39,377 nucleotides of DNA from UBA3537 sp965658025 (lineage in GTDB: Bacteria > Bacteroidota > Bacteroidia > Flavobacteriales > Flavobacteriaceae). Both the position numbers and the translations under genes were made by a program. Positions 16,997-25,622 of this stretch are shown one piece after another. The notes below the pieces were generated by a model, which was given only the letters and a program-made list of their open reading frames with translations, was not told where the DNA came from and searched no databases. How positions within the stretch are numbered: the first letter of the stretch is position 1; every line of letters starts with the position of its first letter. The stretch covers positions 1 to 39,377 of the forward strand of contig CBFHQL010000016.1 of assembly GCA_965658025.1 (NCBI GenBank), written 5' to 3'.

Positions 16997-18494
16997 ATTT
17001 TTTTGTTTGTTTGTTAGTAATCAATATTGTTTGAATTGCTTGAGGGTTAATAGAAATCTGCGTTGTTGATGCAGCTGTTTTTAATGCGAATGATTTCTGT
17101 TCCATTCCCTCATTAAATACCACAACAGCAACAGAACCATCAGGGTTTTTGGCCGCAGTAACCATCAAGTCTTTATCACTAGAATCTACACCAATAACTT
17201 CAGCTCCAGGGCGAATATATTTACTAAAATGTGCCATGATGTAGTACAATGGTGTGTAATAGACCTCATCGGCTTCTGGATCAACTATAATTGGTGCTAC
17301 ACACCAATTCTCAAACCAATTTGGACCACCTTGACGATCCAAAACCATATTCCAATCGACCCAACCATCAACCCAATTGTTGAGACATCCAATAATGTCT
17401 CGAGCATATCGATTGGCTGGAGCATATTTTGGGTGTAAATATTTCTTTTCATCTTCACGCCAATCGTAACCCCAATCGGTCGCTTCTTTTTTCCAATACC
17501 AACTGTCATCTTTCCACGCAGGTACTTCAGAATCTACACAAGCTTCGGTTTGGATTAAAAATTTGTTTGGTGCTTTTTCATGAGCATATTGTAGTGCTTC
17601 TGGAAAGTAATCATAGGTACTTTCATACCAGTGAATTGCTGTTCCATCGTAATACTTTGAAGACGCTTCATCTTTATACATCACGTCTACCCATTCTTTG
17701 ATGCCTTCTCGATTTTGATCATAGCCAAGAATTATCAAATCTCCTTTACCATCGGCTTCTAATTTTGGTCCAAGAAAATTTTGAACAAAATCAGTCATTT
17801 CTTCCGGAGAAAAATGCATGCTTTCCCAGTTGTTGCCATTCCCATGAGGTTCATTTTCTACCGTAAACCCCCAGATATCGATGCCTTCAGCTTTGTAGGC
17901 ATCAACATATTTTGAGAAAAACAAGGCCCAAGTGTCATAATACTCAGGACGTAATTTTCCCCCAACCCAGTCGTTATTGTCTTTCATCCATGGTGCAGCA
18001 GTCCAAGGCGACGCAAAAAGTCTAAAGCCGTCTTCTGTAGTGGCTAGTGCATCTTTTATCATAGGGATTAAGTCTTGCTTATCTTCATCTACTGAAAAAT
18101 GTTCTAAATTTTTATCTCCAGCAACTGGCGTATAGGAGTAATTGGATAATGAAAAATCACAGGAATTCATGTGGGTTCGCGTCAGTGAATAATTTGCACC
18201 TTTTCTGCTAAAATAGGCCTCCAATATGGCTGTTCTATTTTCAGGGCTAATCTGATTCAATAAGTATGCTGAAGCTTCTGTAAATGCCCCACCAAATCCC
18301 GAAATCGTTTGAAATTTTTGATCAAAATTTAGTTTTATTGATGATGGATTTGCTTCAAGTTTAAAATCTGTACGTTCTGTGAGTTGATGACCACTTTGTG
18401 AGGTTTCAAAAACGGTAATGGTTTCCTTTGGTGAGTTCATACAAGCGCTAGTGGTAATTAGAATAATTATAGAAAAGTATATTTTGAATTTCAT
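16989..18494 (-). CDS. GH30 family beta-glucanase, lipoprotein
   Basis: A 501-aa glycoside hydrolase. The N-terminus is a lipoprotein signal with lipidated C18 (ITTSAC). GH30 features: SGFGGAFTEASA near residue 65, ASPWTAAPWMK, acid/base E215 in WGFTVENEPHGN, and nucleophile E317 in FLIQTEACVDSE; a C-terminal beta-domain follows (PDGSVAVVVFNEG). Characterised marine flavobacterial GH30s in laminarin loci cleave beta-1,6-linked glucose side chains, so that role is plausible here, acting at the cell surface or in the periplasm. It lies 6 bp from the upstream gene and overlaps the MFS gene. Confidence 0.9.
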   Translation of the reverse strand: MKFKIYFSIIILITTSACMNSPKETITVFETSQSGHQLTERTDFKLEANPSSIKLNFDQKFQTISGFGGAFTEASAYLLNQISPENRTAILEAYFSRKGANYSLTRTHMNSCDFSLSNYSYTPVAGDKNLEHFSVDEDKQDLIPMIKDALATTEDGFRLFASPWTAAPWMKDNNDWVGGKLRPEYYDTWALFFSKYVDAYKAEGIDIWGFTVENEPHGNGNNWESMHFSPEEMTDFVQNFLGPKLEADGKGDLIILGYDQNREGIKEWVDVMYKDEASSKYYDGTAIHWYESTYDYFPEALQYAHEKAPNKFLIQTEACVDSEVPAWKDDSWYWKKEATDWGYDWREDEKKYLHPKYAPANRYARDIIGCLNNWVDGWVDWNMVLDRQGGPNWFENWCVAPIIVDPEADEVYYTPLYYIMAHFSKYIRPGAEVIGVDSSDKDLMVTAAKNPDGSVAVVVFNEGMEQKSFALKTAASTTQISINPQAIQTILITNKQTKKYE

Positions 18495-18500
18495 ATTGAC

Positions 18501-19526
18501 TTATTGTTTTGTTTGTGGTTCTAATGAAAAGTTTAGAAACCTATCTTTAATGACTTCAAAAGTTTCTTTTTTTGTTCTGTTAATATCAACAATACCCCAA
18601 TATTCTTCATTTGGCGCTCCATCATAAGGGACACCACTACTGTTTGGCGCCCAACCGCCAACATCTTGATGGTCTGGATTTCCAGCTTTCCACAAGCCGT
18701 CTGTAAATGAAAAAATAAGAATTCCTGATGCCACATCACTTTGCGCTAAAACCGCATCAATAATTTTTGCATTTGCTACCGCCTGAGCATATTGGTTTTC
18801 CCCTTGTTCGAATCCTGCTTTTGCAATTTTCATATAGCTATCAGCACCTGCTTCAGAAAGATAAACGGGCTTGTCACTTACCGCTTCCCATTCTTCAAAA
18901 ATAGATTGTGGTTGATCCCATCGATAAACATTCAAGCCCCAAATGTCAATATTTGGATTTGATGCAAACGCTTGTTTATCCGGCATATCACCATGAGCAG
19001 TTGCAACAGGATGATTTGGATCATGTTCATGAATTAAATCTGTAGCTGCGCTTAGAGCATTGTACCAGTTTTGAATATCGCCATCAAACCACTCTGGATG
19101 ATAATTGTATTCATTACCAAGCTCCCAAATTAAAATTGAATTATGATCTTTATATTTTTTAATATAGTCCAAAAAAGTACCTGAAAGAATATCATACACT
19201 CCATTTTGGTTGTACCCAAAACTAACAATGAGCTTGAGGCCTGCAGCATCAATTTTATTCAATAGCTCTATGTCATCAATTGGTGAATAAACACGAATGG
19301 TATTTATGCCTGCTTCATTCATTAATGCTAAGTCTTGATCAATGCTTTTGAAATTACGAGTTGTTTCTCCTTTTGGCACAGGGTGATAGCATATACCTTT
19401 CATAAAGTAGGGCTGACCATCTACGAGCAACTGCTTTCCAGAAACTTCGACTATTTCAGATGAAGATGGCCATACAATAAGTGTGAAGGAAACGATTAAA
19501 ACGGTAAATAGACTTAAGGTTTTCAT
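18501..19526 (-). CDS. Exported clan GH-A glycoside hydrolase or transglycosylase, family unresolved
   Basis: A 341-aa protein with an N-terminal hydrophobic signal segment (residues 1-19). It is a single TIM barrel: FMKGICYHPV opens the barrel, INTIRVYSP is the second strand, acid/base E139 is in IWELGNEYNYH, and E225 in VYLSEAGADSY is the likely nucleophile. The pattern resembles the catalytic domain of GH2, and parts (IRVY, KGICYHP) also recall beta-1,3-glucanosyltransferases of GH72 and the bacterial GH158 beta-1,3-glucanases. I cannot choose among them. Six-bp gaps on both sides place it firmly in the beta-glucan operon. Confidence 0.75.
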   Translation of the reverse strand: MKTLSLFTVLIVSFTLIVWPSSSEIVEVSGKQLLVDGQPYFMKGICYHPVPKGETTRNFKSIDQDLALMNEAGINTIRVYSPIDDIELLNKIDAAGLKLIVSFGYNQNGVYDILSGTFLDYIKKYKDHNSILIWELGNEYNYHPEWFDGDIQNWYNALSAATDLIHEHDPNHPVATAHGDMPDKQAFASNPNIDIWGLNVYRWDQPQSIFEEWEAVSDKPVYLSEAGADSYMKIAKAGFEQGENQYAQAVANAKIIDAVLAQSDVASGILIFSFTDGLWKAGNPDHQDVGGWAPNSSGVPYDGAPNEEYWGIVDINRTKKETFEVIKDRFLNFSLEPQTKQ

Positions 19527-19532
19527 TTTGGA

Positions 19533-20819
19533 TTAGTTTACGTTGTGAATTAGGTTTGATTTTGGTGGGAAAACATTTTTTAACACAATACTTTTATTCC
19601 CACCGTGGGTTTTTTTAATTGAATTTCCGTCTCTTGTAAGTCCTTTAAAAATCCCTTTGTCTACGGATGGCCATAGAGCATATTTTGCTTGACCGTTTAT
19701 AGTAAATAGCCCAAAATGATTTTCAGAACCATTAGGATTGTTGCTGTCTTTCCATTGTTCGTCAAATGCTTCAAAAAAGAAACATGAAATGTTGTTTTCT
19801 TGGGTCCACTCCCGCATTAAGTTATAATATAGAGCTTGCTTATATTCATCTGCAGCATGAGATCCATGGGCGCCATAAAGGCCTTGAGATGTTGTTGCCC
19901 AGCCCGTTTCTCCAATATGAATTGGCTTATCTATACCTAAAGTAGCGATGTAATCTTTCACACTTTGAAATTGCTGTATCGCATAATCTTTGGCGCGCTC
20001 CATAGCGGATTCTATTTGTCTTGATTGGGAAAGGTGAGATTCACTTTCTGGTACTAACCAAAAATCAGAATTGTAATGCGTATCGTGAAATGGGTAGGTG
20101 TGTACAGAAATGAAGTCTACAGCAGCTACAAGTTCCTCTAAATCTTTGTTGTGGTAGTCGGAACTTCCACCTCCCCAAGAGGCAAAATTGTCTGAGCTGG
20201 TTATCCAAAGCGATTCTGGAAGATGACCTTGTTTTTTTTGTTCTTGCAAATGGTTGACCCACTTCAAAACCACATTAGGTTTGACAAAATAAGACGTTGC
20301 CCAATGCACCATAGATTCATTGCCAACAGCAATGATTTTCACAATCTCTGGATATTGATTTGCCAATTTAATGGCTTTGGCAATTTCTGAAGCATTGTTT
20401 TGTTCATCTTCTTTATCGTGGTTTGGAGGTAGATCGGTCCATGCATTTTCACAGTCGATCCATGCGCCAAGCATGACATACATTTCAAAATCAGAGTGCT
20501 CCATTCTCAATTCCTTTATGGCCTTGAGTATATTCGGTGCTTGATCGAGTTGCAAATTATAGGTTCTAAGTAAACGAATTCCCATAGCATGCATGATGTT
20601 TAAGTCTTCCTTTATAGCTTCAATCGAAGGTTGAATTTCTCTCGATGACTTACGGTATCCTCCATACGAAATGGCTGGATACTTTGGATTACCCAAAAGT
20701 TGCGCAGCAGTTTTATTGTTAGAATTCAAATTCTTTTTGGTTGTGTTATTACAGGACACACTTAAAATACAAATCAAGAAAAGACTGACTTTTATATATT
20801 TTATTAGGGCATCCATCAT
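19533..20819 (-). CDS. GH17 family beta-1,3-glucanase, lipoprotein
   Basis: A 428-aa enzyme with a lipoprotein signal (lipidated C23 in CILSVSC) followed by an Asn/Lys-rich linker. GH17 catalytic residues: E168 in IAVGNESMVHW and E304 in IHIGETGWATT; FISVHTYPFHD and FFFEAFDEQWKD complete the family pattern. About 100 aa longer than the two signal-less GH17s of the operon owing to the linker, loops and a C-terminal tail. Expected to act on laminarin chains outside the inner membrane. Two consecutive ATG codons are available; the first, at 20819, is taken. Confidence 0.9.
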   Translation of the reverse strand: MMDALIKYIKVSLFLICILSVSCNNTTKKNLNSNNKTAAQLLGNPKYPAISYGGYRKSSREIQPSIEAIKEDLNIMHAMGIRLLRTYNLQLDQAPNILKAIKELRMEHSDFEMYVMLGAWIDCENAWTDLPPNHDKEDEQNNASEIAKAIKLANQYPEIVKIIAVGNESMVHWATSYFVKPNVVLKWVNHLQEQKKQGHLPESLWITSSDNFASWGGGSSDYHNKDLEELVAAVDFISVHTYPFHDTHYNSDFWLVPESESHLSQSRQIESAMERAKDYAIQQFQSVKDYIATLGIDKPIHIGETGWATTSQGLYGAHGSHAADEYKQALYYNLMREWTQENNISCFFFEAFDEQWKDSNNPNGSENHFGLFTINGQAKYALWPSVDKGIFKGLTRDGNSIKKTHGGNKSIVLKNVFPPKSNLIHNVN

Positions 20820-20848
20820 TTATTTTTGTTCGCGTTTAGTACTTTTTT

Positions 20849-23800
20849 CTATTTAACCACAAAAACAGTTATCTGTTTTACTTTATGTGTACGTTCAAAG
20901 ACATGCTTTGTTGTTTCAGCATCTAATGCATTGGCATCAAACATTTTGGTTGTGCCATCAAAAAACTCAACAGAAGTTGAAGCTTTGGAAGCCTTTTTGT
21001 ACACCACAGGAACTTGACACACTGTAAATGCCAAACTATCCTTTTGCAATGCGATACTTTGTTTTTGTTGCGCAACGTCTACGTATTCAAAATTATCAGC
21101 TGTTTGTATAAACTCTGAAGCTTTCATGATGCTCGAGTCAAAACCAAGAATACCATCTGTTACACGCATACCCAACTCACCAAATCGACACAAAATATCT
21201 TCTTTCACTTGACCTGTCATTCCGGGTTGTTGTGCGCCTTTTCCACCTGGTGTGTGTGAATATGGATCTGTAGGAAAAGCCCCATAGAGTTCCGGAGATT
21301 TATGTGCACCAATGCCGGCATTTATCTCGAAATAATGATCAAAAAGTTTTCCAATAATTGCTGGATCATTTTGCTCATCTATGGCTTTTTGTGTGGTCTC
21401 AAATGCTGCCAATAACAACTTAGAAACCATATGCCAATATATCGATCCTAAACCTTCGTAGCCAAAGAAAGTACCCGATCGTCCTGTGAACGATTTATGA
21501 TCAAAAATAGCTTCAAAAATTGCATATACATTCTCCGATTCTTTGGTTGCTAAAGCTGTAAATTCTTCTGGTAAATTTTTTATTGCGGCTTTTAAACTGT
21601 CTACATTATTGAAATTACCATTGAAATGATATTCGCCATTACTGTCCTTAGTGATAACTTGAGTATTTCCCGCCTCTACTAATTTTTGTAGAAGCTTTGA
21701 CGACGTTACTTGGGCTTTAGAAATTGTGTTTTTAGCAACAAATCGTGGCAACGTTTTGTTTGGATACAAAATATAGCTGTATTGGTCTGGCCTAAATAAG
21801 GCACTCGCCTTTAAGGCATCTAAAACACTTAAAGATTCTTCAACTGAAAGATAGCCCGAGCTCAAAACTGCCACTTGACCTTCTAACATTTCTGGTAAAT
21901 AAGATACGGAAACCGCATCATCGCCTTCAATGGTCATAAGGTTGTAGGCATGGTAAAGGTTGTCTTGTCTTTTGTTGGCTTCAATAGAATGTTCTAAGTG
22001 TTCTAAAGCCACAGAAACAAAATTTGAAATTTCATCTAAATTGAGCGTGCTTTTCTCTCCTGAAAAACTTTGGTCATAAATTGTTTTACGGTATTGACTA
22101 CCAGCAACACCAAGACCATCTAAAACTGTTTTACGGTCAACATCAGAAATGGATCCTGAGAGAAGGTGTTTGTTGTCTTGAAGCGTTTTGGCTACTTGTT
22201 TAAAAAATTCAATGAGTTCCACAGAAACCTCAACATCTTTTGTTGAAGTATTTTCTAATGTGGTAGCAAAAAATTTCAAGAATCTACGCAAATAGTACAG
22301 CGTGACCATGGAAACACCATTTCCTACCAATGCATTGTTTGCATCGTTCCATTCTGGGCGTTGGGTGTTCATCCAAATACCACCTTCGGGAATAAAGTTT
22401 GAGATTTTCGCCAAAACAGTTGCCAAAATTTTCTCAATGAAATTGACCTTATAAATAAATATGTTTTTATCCCTAAGCAATGCACCATCTACTCCAATTT
22501 CATCACGCTTTAGCTGAATTTTTGCTTCTGCTTCGTGATCAAAATCAATAGTGTTTTTTGGATCTTTAAGGATTTGCTCGTAAGGTTTGATTCTGTACGG
22601 AACATTGGCATACACAAATAAGTCCTTCGAAAAATAACTTTCCAATTTGTTCGGGTAATATTTTTCAATAAATTCTAGAAACTTGAGGAGATAAATTATC
22701 TGGTGGTCTCCCCAATAACCAATGTAAGACCAAGGGTTGTCTGGTTCGATGGTTTCCCAATCAAATCCATCTTTGGTAACTCTGTACGGATTGTATCCAT
22801 CGAAAGTTGTTGCATTCAAGAATTTGTGAATCATCCCCTCAATGAACTCTGGATAGGAATGCACAAGTGCTTCCCAGTTTTGAAAAATATCGCGCCAGTT
22901 TCCTTGATAATCTAAAATTTTTGAACCGTCTTCATTTCTGGTATTGATGGAAAACTTATTCCAAGGACGACTAGGATCTCCATGACGTCGACTGAATTTT
23001 AATGGAAGGTATTCGTAACACAAACGCTTAAAGTTTTTGTCATCATCGGCTTGAGCTATAGATTTCAAATGGCTCAAATCAAATGAATCCGGAAGTGCAT
23101 TTAAAATACTCGACTTCTTAAAAAATACTTTGTGGTTTGCATTTTCTATGTAAGCGTTAAAATCATCTTTTTCGATAGTATAATTGTGATCAAAAATACC
23201 TCCACGCATGATGTTAAACATGGTATTGGCAAAATGCCTTGTATTTCGAGTACGGTCAGAAGTTAGTTGAAGTCCGTCCGAAGCACCAACCAAAGCAATA
23301 AGCTGTTGGGTACCTTCTTCAACAGAGTCGTTTAATTCTTGAATTAATGTTGATTGATTTTTGATGTGCTTTTTAATTTCAACAATATCGTTGATGGATT
23401 GATTCACATTGGCCACAAGAGTCCATTGTTCTTGTGCTTTTTTATCAAGCGTGATGTCGGCTGTTAATAGGTAGGCGCCGCGTTCTGCTTTAATGTCAAT
23501 TTCTTCCGTAATTTGTTTTCCTCTTCTAAACGCTTCAACTTGAGTAGATGAAATAAGTTTTTTTGATGAATTTAAACCAAGTGACCAAACTACATTTGCT
23601 TTAAGCGCTTCACTTGGTTCTGCTTTGTCTACAATAATGGCACTCAAAGAATAAATACCAAGTCCAGTATCGACTTCAAGTTCACATTTTTTGTAGGCAT
23701 CTACCAAATTACTGGTACTGTTCTGAAGTGCATCTTCTACACCGTAGGGTAAAATATTTTGAATACCATCTAAGAGACGAATGTCAACGGGCTGTTCTGA

Positions 23801-24307
23801 AGTATTTTTTAAGGTTGATTTGCGTACAAAACCAAATGTATCACTTGAATTCCATTCGTACGTAAATGAAACTTCAAGGTCATGATTAATTTCTTCAAAT
23901 ATAACCTTGTTCCCATATGCATTTTTGTATAAATTTCTAGAGACTTCATAGACCCCTTCTTGTCGGCTAGAAAATGGTTCCCAAAGAAAAACTTTTTCTC
24001 CTTTATGGACTAAGAAAATCGACTTACTCCCTGTATGCTCGCTTGATTCTGTAATTTTATCGTCTGTATAATATGGAAAAAGAGCGTAATTGCTATTTTT
24101 TCTTCCTGCAGAAAGTCCTCCTGTGCTTGATATGAACATCCAATGATCAGAGTTGCTTACGATGCTCATAAAGAATGGGCGCATTTTGTTAAAATTCGAG
24201 ATCTTATAAAAAACTTCGTTACCAAAATTTACCTCTTCGCCAGAAACTTCTTGATTCGAAAAATTTGCAGCGTTCTTACCTATATATATTTTGTTGTTTA
24301 AATCCAT
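20849..24307 (-). CDS. Cytoplasmic beta-1,3-oligoglucan phosphorylase (GH149/GH94-like)
   Basis: A 1152-aa protein with no signal peptide. It shares the layout of GH94-clan phosphorylases: an N-terminal beta-sandwich (WMFISSTGGLSAGRKN, YALFPYYTDD), then an (alpha/alpha)6 barrel with NKFSINTRNEDGS and the WND motif in PEWNDANNALVGNG near residue 655, where the Asp is the expected proton donor. The length fits GH149 enzymes (about 1100 aa), which phosphorolyse beta-1,3-glucans to glucose-1-phosphate; GH94 cellobiose and GH161 enzymes are shorter. It is the first gene of the operon, 29 bp before the lipoprotein GH17. The family call is a judgement from length, motifs and context. Confidence 0.82.
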   Translation of the reverse strand: MDLNNKIYIGKNAANFSNQEVSGEEVNFGNEVFYKISNFNKMRPFFMSIVSNSDHWMFISSTGGLSAGRKNSNYALFPYYTDDKITESSEHTGSKSIFLVHKGEKVFLWEPFSSRQEGVYEVSRNLYKNAYGNKVIFEEINHDLEVSFTYEWNSSDTFGFVRKSTLKNTSEQPVDIRLLDGIQNILPYGVEDALQNSTSNLVDAYKKCELEVDTGLGIYSLSAIIVDKAEPSEALKANVVWSLGLNSSKKLISSTQVEAFRRGKQITEEIDIKAERGAYLLTADITLDKKAQEQWTLVANVNQSINDIVEIKKHIKNQSTLIQELNDSVEEGTQQLIALVGASDGLQLTSDRTRNTRHFANTMFNIMRGGIFDHNYTIEKDDFNAYIENANHKVFFKKSSILNALPDSFDLSHLKSIAQADDDKNFKRLCYEYLPLKFSRRHGDPSRPWNKFSINTRNEDGSKILDYQGNWRDIFQNWEALVHSYPEFIEGMIHKFLNATTFDGYNPYRVTKDGFDWETIEPDNPWSYIGYWGDHQIIYLLKFLEFIEKYYPNKLESYFSKDLFVYANVPYRIKPYEQILKDPKNTIDFDHEAEAKIQLKRDEIGVDGALLRDKNIFIYKVNFIEKILATVLAKISNFIPEGGIWMNTQRPEWNDANNALVGNGVSMVTLYYLRRFLKFFATTLENTSTKDVEVSVELIEFFKQVAKTLQDNKHLLSGSISDVDRKTVLDGLGVAGSQYRKTIYDQSFSGEKSTLNLDEISNFVSVALEHLEHSIEANKRQDNLYHAYNLMTIEGDDAVSVSYLPEMLEGQVAVLSSGYLSVEESLSVLDALKASALFRPDQYSYILYPNKTLPRFVAKNTISKAQVTSSKLLQKLVEAGNTQVITKDSNGEYHFNGNFNNVDSLKAAIKNLPEEFTALATKESENVYAIFEAIFDHKSFTGRSGTFFGYEGLGSIYWHMVSKLLLAAFETTQKAIDEQNDPAIIGKLFDHYFEINAGIGAHKSPELYGAFPTDPYSHTPGGKGAQQPGMTGQVKEDILCRFGELGMRVTDGILGFDSSIMKASEFIQTADNFEYVDVAQQKQSIALQKDSLAFTVCQVPVVYKKASKASTSVEFFDGTTKMFDANALDAETTKHVFERTHKVKQITVFVVK

Positions 24308-24346
24308 TTAAAATTTGTCAATAATTGTAATTGGTTGTTTGTTGTC

Positions 24347-24380
24347 TATTCAAAAAAAATGTGCTTTTATTCAAAAAAAA
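24347..24380 (-). repeat. 13-bp direct repeat upstream of the phosphorylase gene
   Basis: TATTCAAAAAAAA occurs at 24347-24359 and 24368-24380, spaced exactly 21 bp (two helical turns), 40-73 bp upstream of the start at 24307. Two copies on one face of the helix could be an operator or an A-tract bend; the low complexity makes chance recurrence possible. Confidence 0.4.
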
Positions 24381-24665
24381 CACCATCACAAAATAGGACT
24401 ATTTTTTAGTTTGCTGTAATAATAAAACACTACAATTAGTATACAAATGAAATTTATTTATGTACCTTATCAAAGGTGTAACTTGCACAGCTTTATCTGT
24501 AAACAGTAAGAAAAAGGGGAGACTGAAAGGTTTTGACGAAAATATATTTAAATCATTTGTTGTTATTCAACCACAACATATTTGTTTCGCTTTCAAAATG
24601 TTACAAAAAACAACAACAACATTTTACGATTTAAAAAAAATACGTCATGAGTATCCCACAACACT

Positions 24666-24699
24666 AAAAAAAGCTCGTAGCAGTGCAACGAGCTTTTTT
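24666..24699 (-). terminator. Rho-independent terminator of the rhamnose-side operon
   Basis: AAAAAAGCTCGT and ACGAGCTTTTTT form a 12-bp stem (6 core GC-containing pairs flanked by A/T runs) with a 9-nt loop. It lies 37 bp downstream of the stop of the gene at 24737-25483, the right place to end leftward transcription; because of its symmetry it can also act rightward. Confidence 0.85.
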
Positions 24700-24736
24700 G
24701 AATAATTTAAATAAAAACTATAAAATGATATTTTAA

Positions 24737-25483
24737 TTATGGAGTTACACAAGGCGAACTTAACTCTGGCAAAAATGTCCAAAGTTGAGTACTATTACCC
24801 CACGCAGACATGCTTTCTCTTAGTTTTGCATTGTCTGCTTTGAATTGCCCTTCACCATGTGTTTCATTGTAAGCGGCTACGACTTTTGACCATTCATCTG
24901 AACCATCAGATTGCATTTCTGCATGATCTTTGTGTGCAAACCCAACGAGAACATTTAGACCACGATTTCCCGCAAAAACAGTCCAAACGCCCATGTCAAG
25001 TTGAGCTTCTGATTTGATGACTGCATCATAGACACGTTTGCGGAATGTCCAAAAATCATCAGCTTTAGCAGGATCAATATTATAAAGAATAACTTGACGT
25101 AATGGCTTTTCGCAAAGGTCTGTGATTTCGTGAGAAACATCTTTGTTGTAGTACCATACTTGTGGTAAATCATTTGTAACATGCGGCGCTACGGTTTCGT
25201 TCCACATTTGATACTCTTCTGGACTTCCATCTTCATCAAAAGCGGCCATATCTTGTTCTATGCGAGCTCTAAATAATTGCCCTGCTCGAGGTCCAGTTTC
25301 AATATAGAATGTATAATGTGCTCCTTTTTCTGCAGATTGGTTGTATTTCTGAGTTTTGGCTTTGATGGCTTCATAGACTTGTTCGCCCTTGTCTTCATCA
25401 ACTTTGATGTAACGTGACTTTGCAACTTGAGCCGATAAGTTTGCTCCTGCAAACACCAATAATACGAAAATTAGTTTTTTCAT
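24737..25483 (-). CDS. Secreted protein of unknown function
   Basis: A 248-aa protein with a signal peptide (MKKLIFVLLVFAGANLSAQ). The mature part shows no catalytic motif that I recognise; it seems to contain two similar halves (around IKVDEDKGEQVYEAIK and IDPAKADDFWTFRKRVYDAVI), each an alpha/beta unit ending in an aromatic strand, a pattern compatible with a dimeric alpha/beta-barrel (NIPSNAP/ABM-like) fold. Two Cys near the C-terminus and middle could pair. It is last before the terminator; a -7 box TATATTTG (25516-25509) suggests its own promoter. Confidence 0.7.
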   Translation of the reverse strand: MKKLIFVLLVFAGANLSAQVAKSRYIKVDEDKGEQVYEAIKAKTQKYNQSAEKGAHYTFYIETGPRAGQLFRARIEQDMAAFDEDGSPEEYQMWNETVAPHVTNDLPQVWYYNKDVSHEITDLCEKPLRQVILYNIDPAKADDFWTFRKRVYDAVIKSEAQLDMGVWTVFAGNRGLNVLVGFAHKDHAEMQSDGSDEWSKVVAAYNETHGEGQFKADNAKLRESMSAWGNSTQLWTFLPELSSPCVTP

Positions 25484-25508
25484 TTTGAAATAAATTGGTT
25501 AATAATCT

Positions 25509-25516
25509 CAAATATA
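25509..25516 (-). promoter_or_regulatory. Candidate -7 box for the 248-aa secreted protein gene
   Basis: Minus-strand TATATTTG fits TAnnTTTG, 25 nt upstream of the start at 25483. The gap to the preceding gene (139 bp) is wider than others in the operon, which supports a separate start. A -33 TTG is not at the expected spacing. Confidence 0.45.
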
Positions 25517-25622
25517 ATAAAAATTGATTGCGTTTTAAAATCAAAAATTATGATTTAATAATATAGTATTGTAGACTAAATATTAGCTAAACATGGATGA
25601 TAAAATATCGGTAAATGAAAAA

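Larger units (their letters stand above)
24308..24736. other. Intergenic region between laminarin and rhamnose operons
   Basis: A 429-bp AT-rich gap that holds the upstream control region of the laminarin operon on its left and the terminator of the 248-aa protein gene on its right. The only ORF (24460-24705, plus, 81 codons) runs through the terminator hairpin, has no recognisable motif and low-complexity residues, so I do not call it. I find no clear -7 box for the leftward laminarin operon. A 13-bp direct repeat is annotated separately. Confidence 0.6.

Noticed and set aside
24460..24705. 81-codon plus-strand ORF in the inter-operon gap
   Set aside because: It runs through the terminator hairpin, has low-complexity residues and no recognisable motif or promoter.
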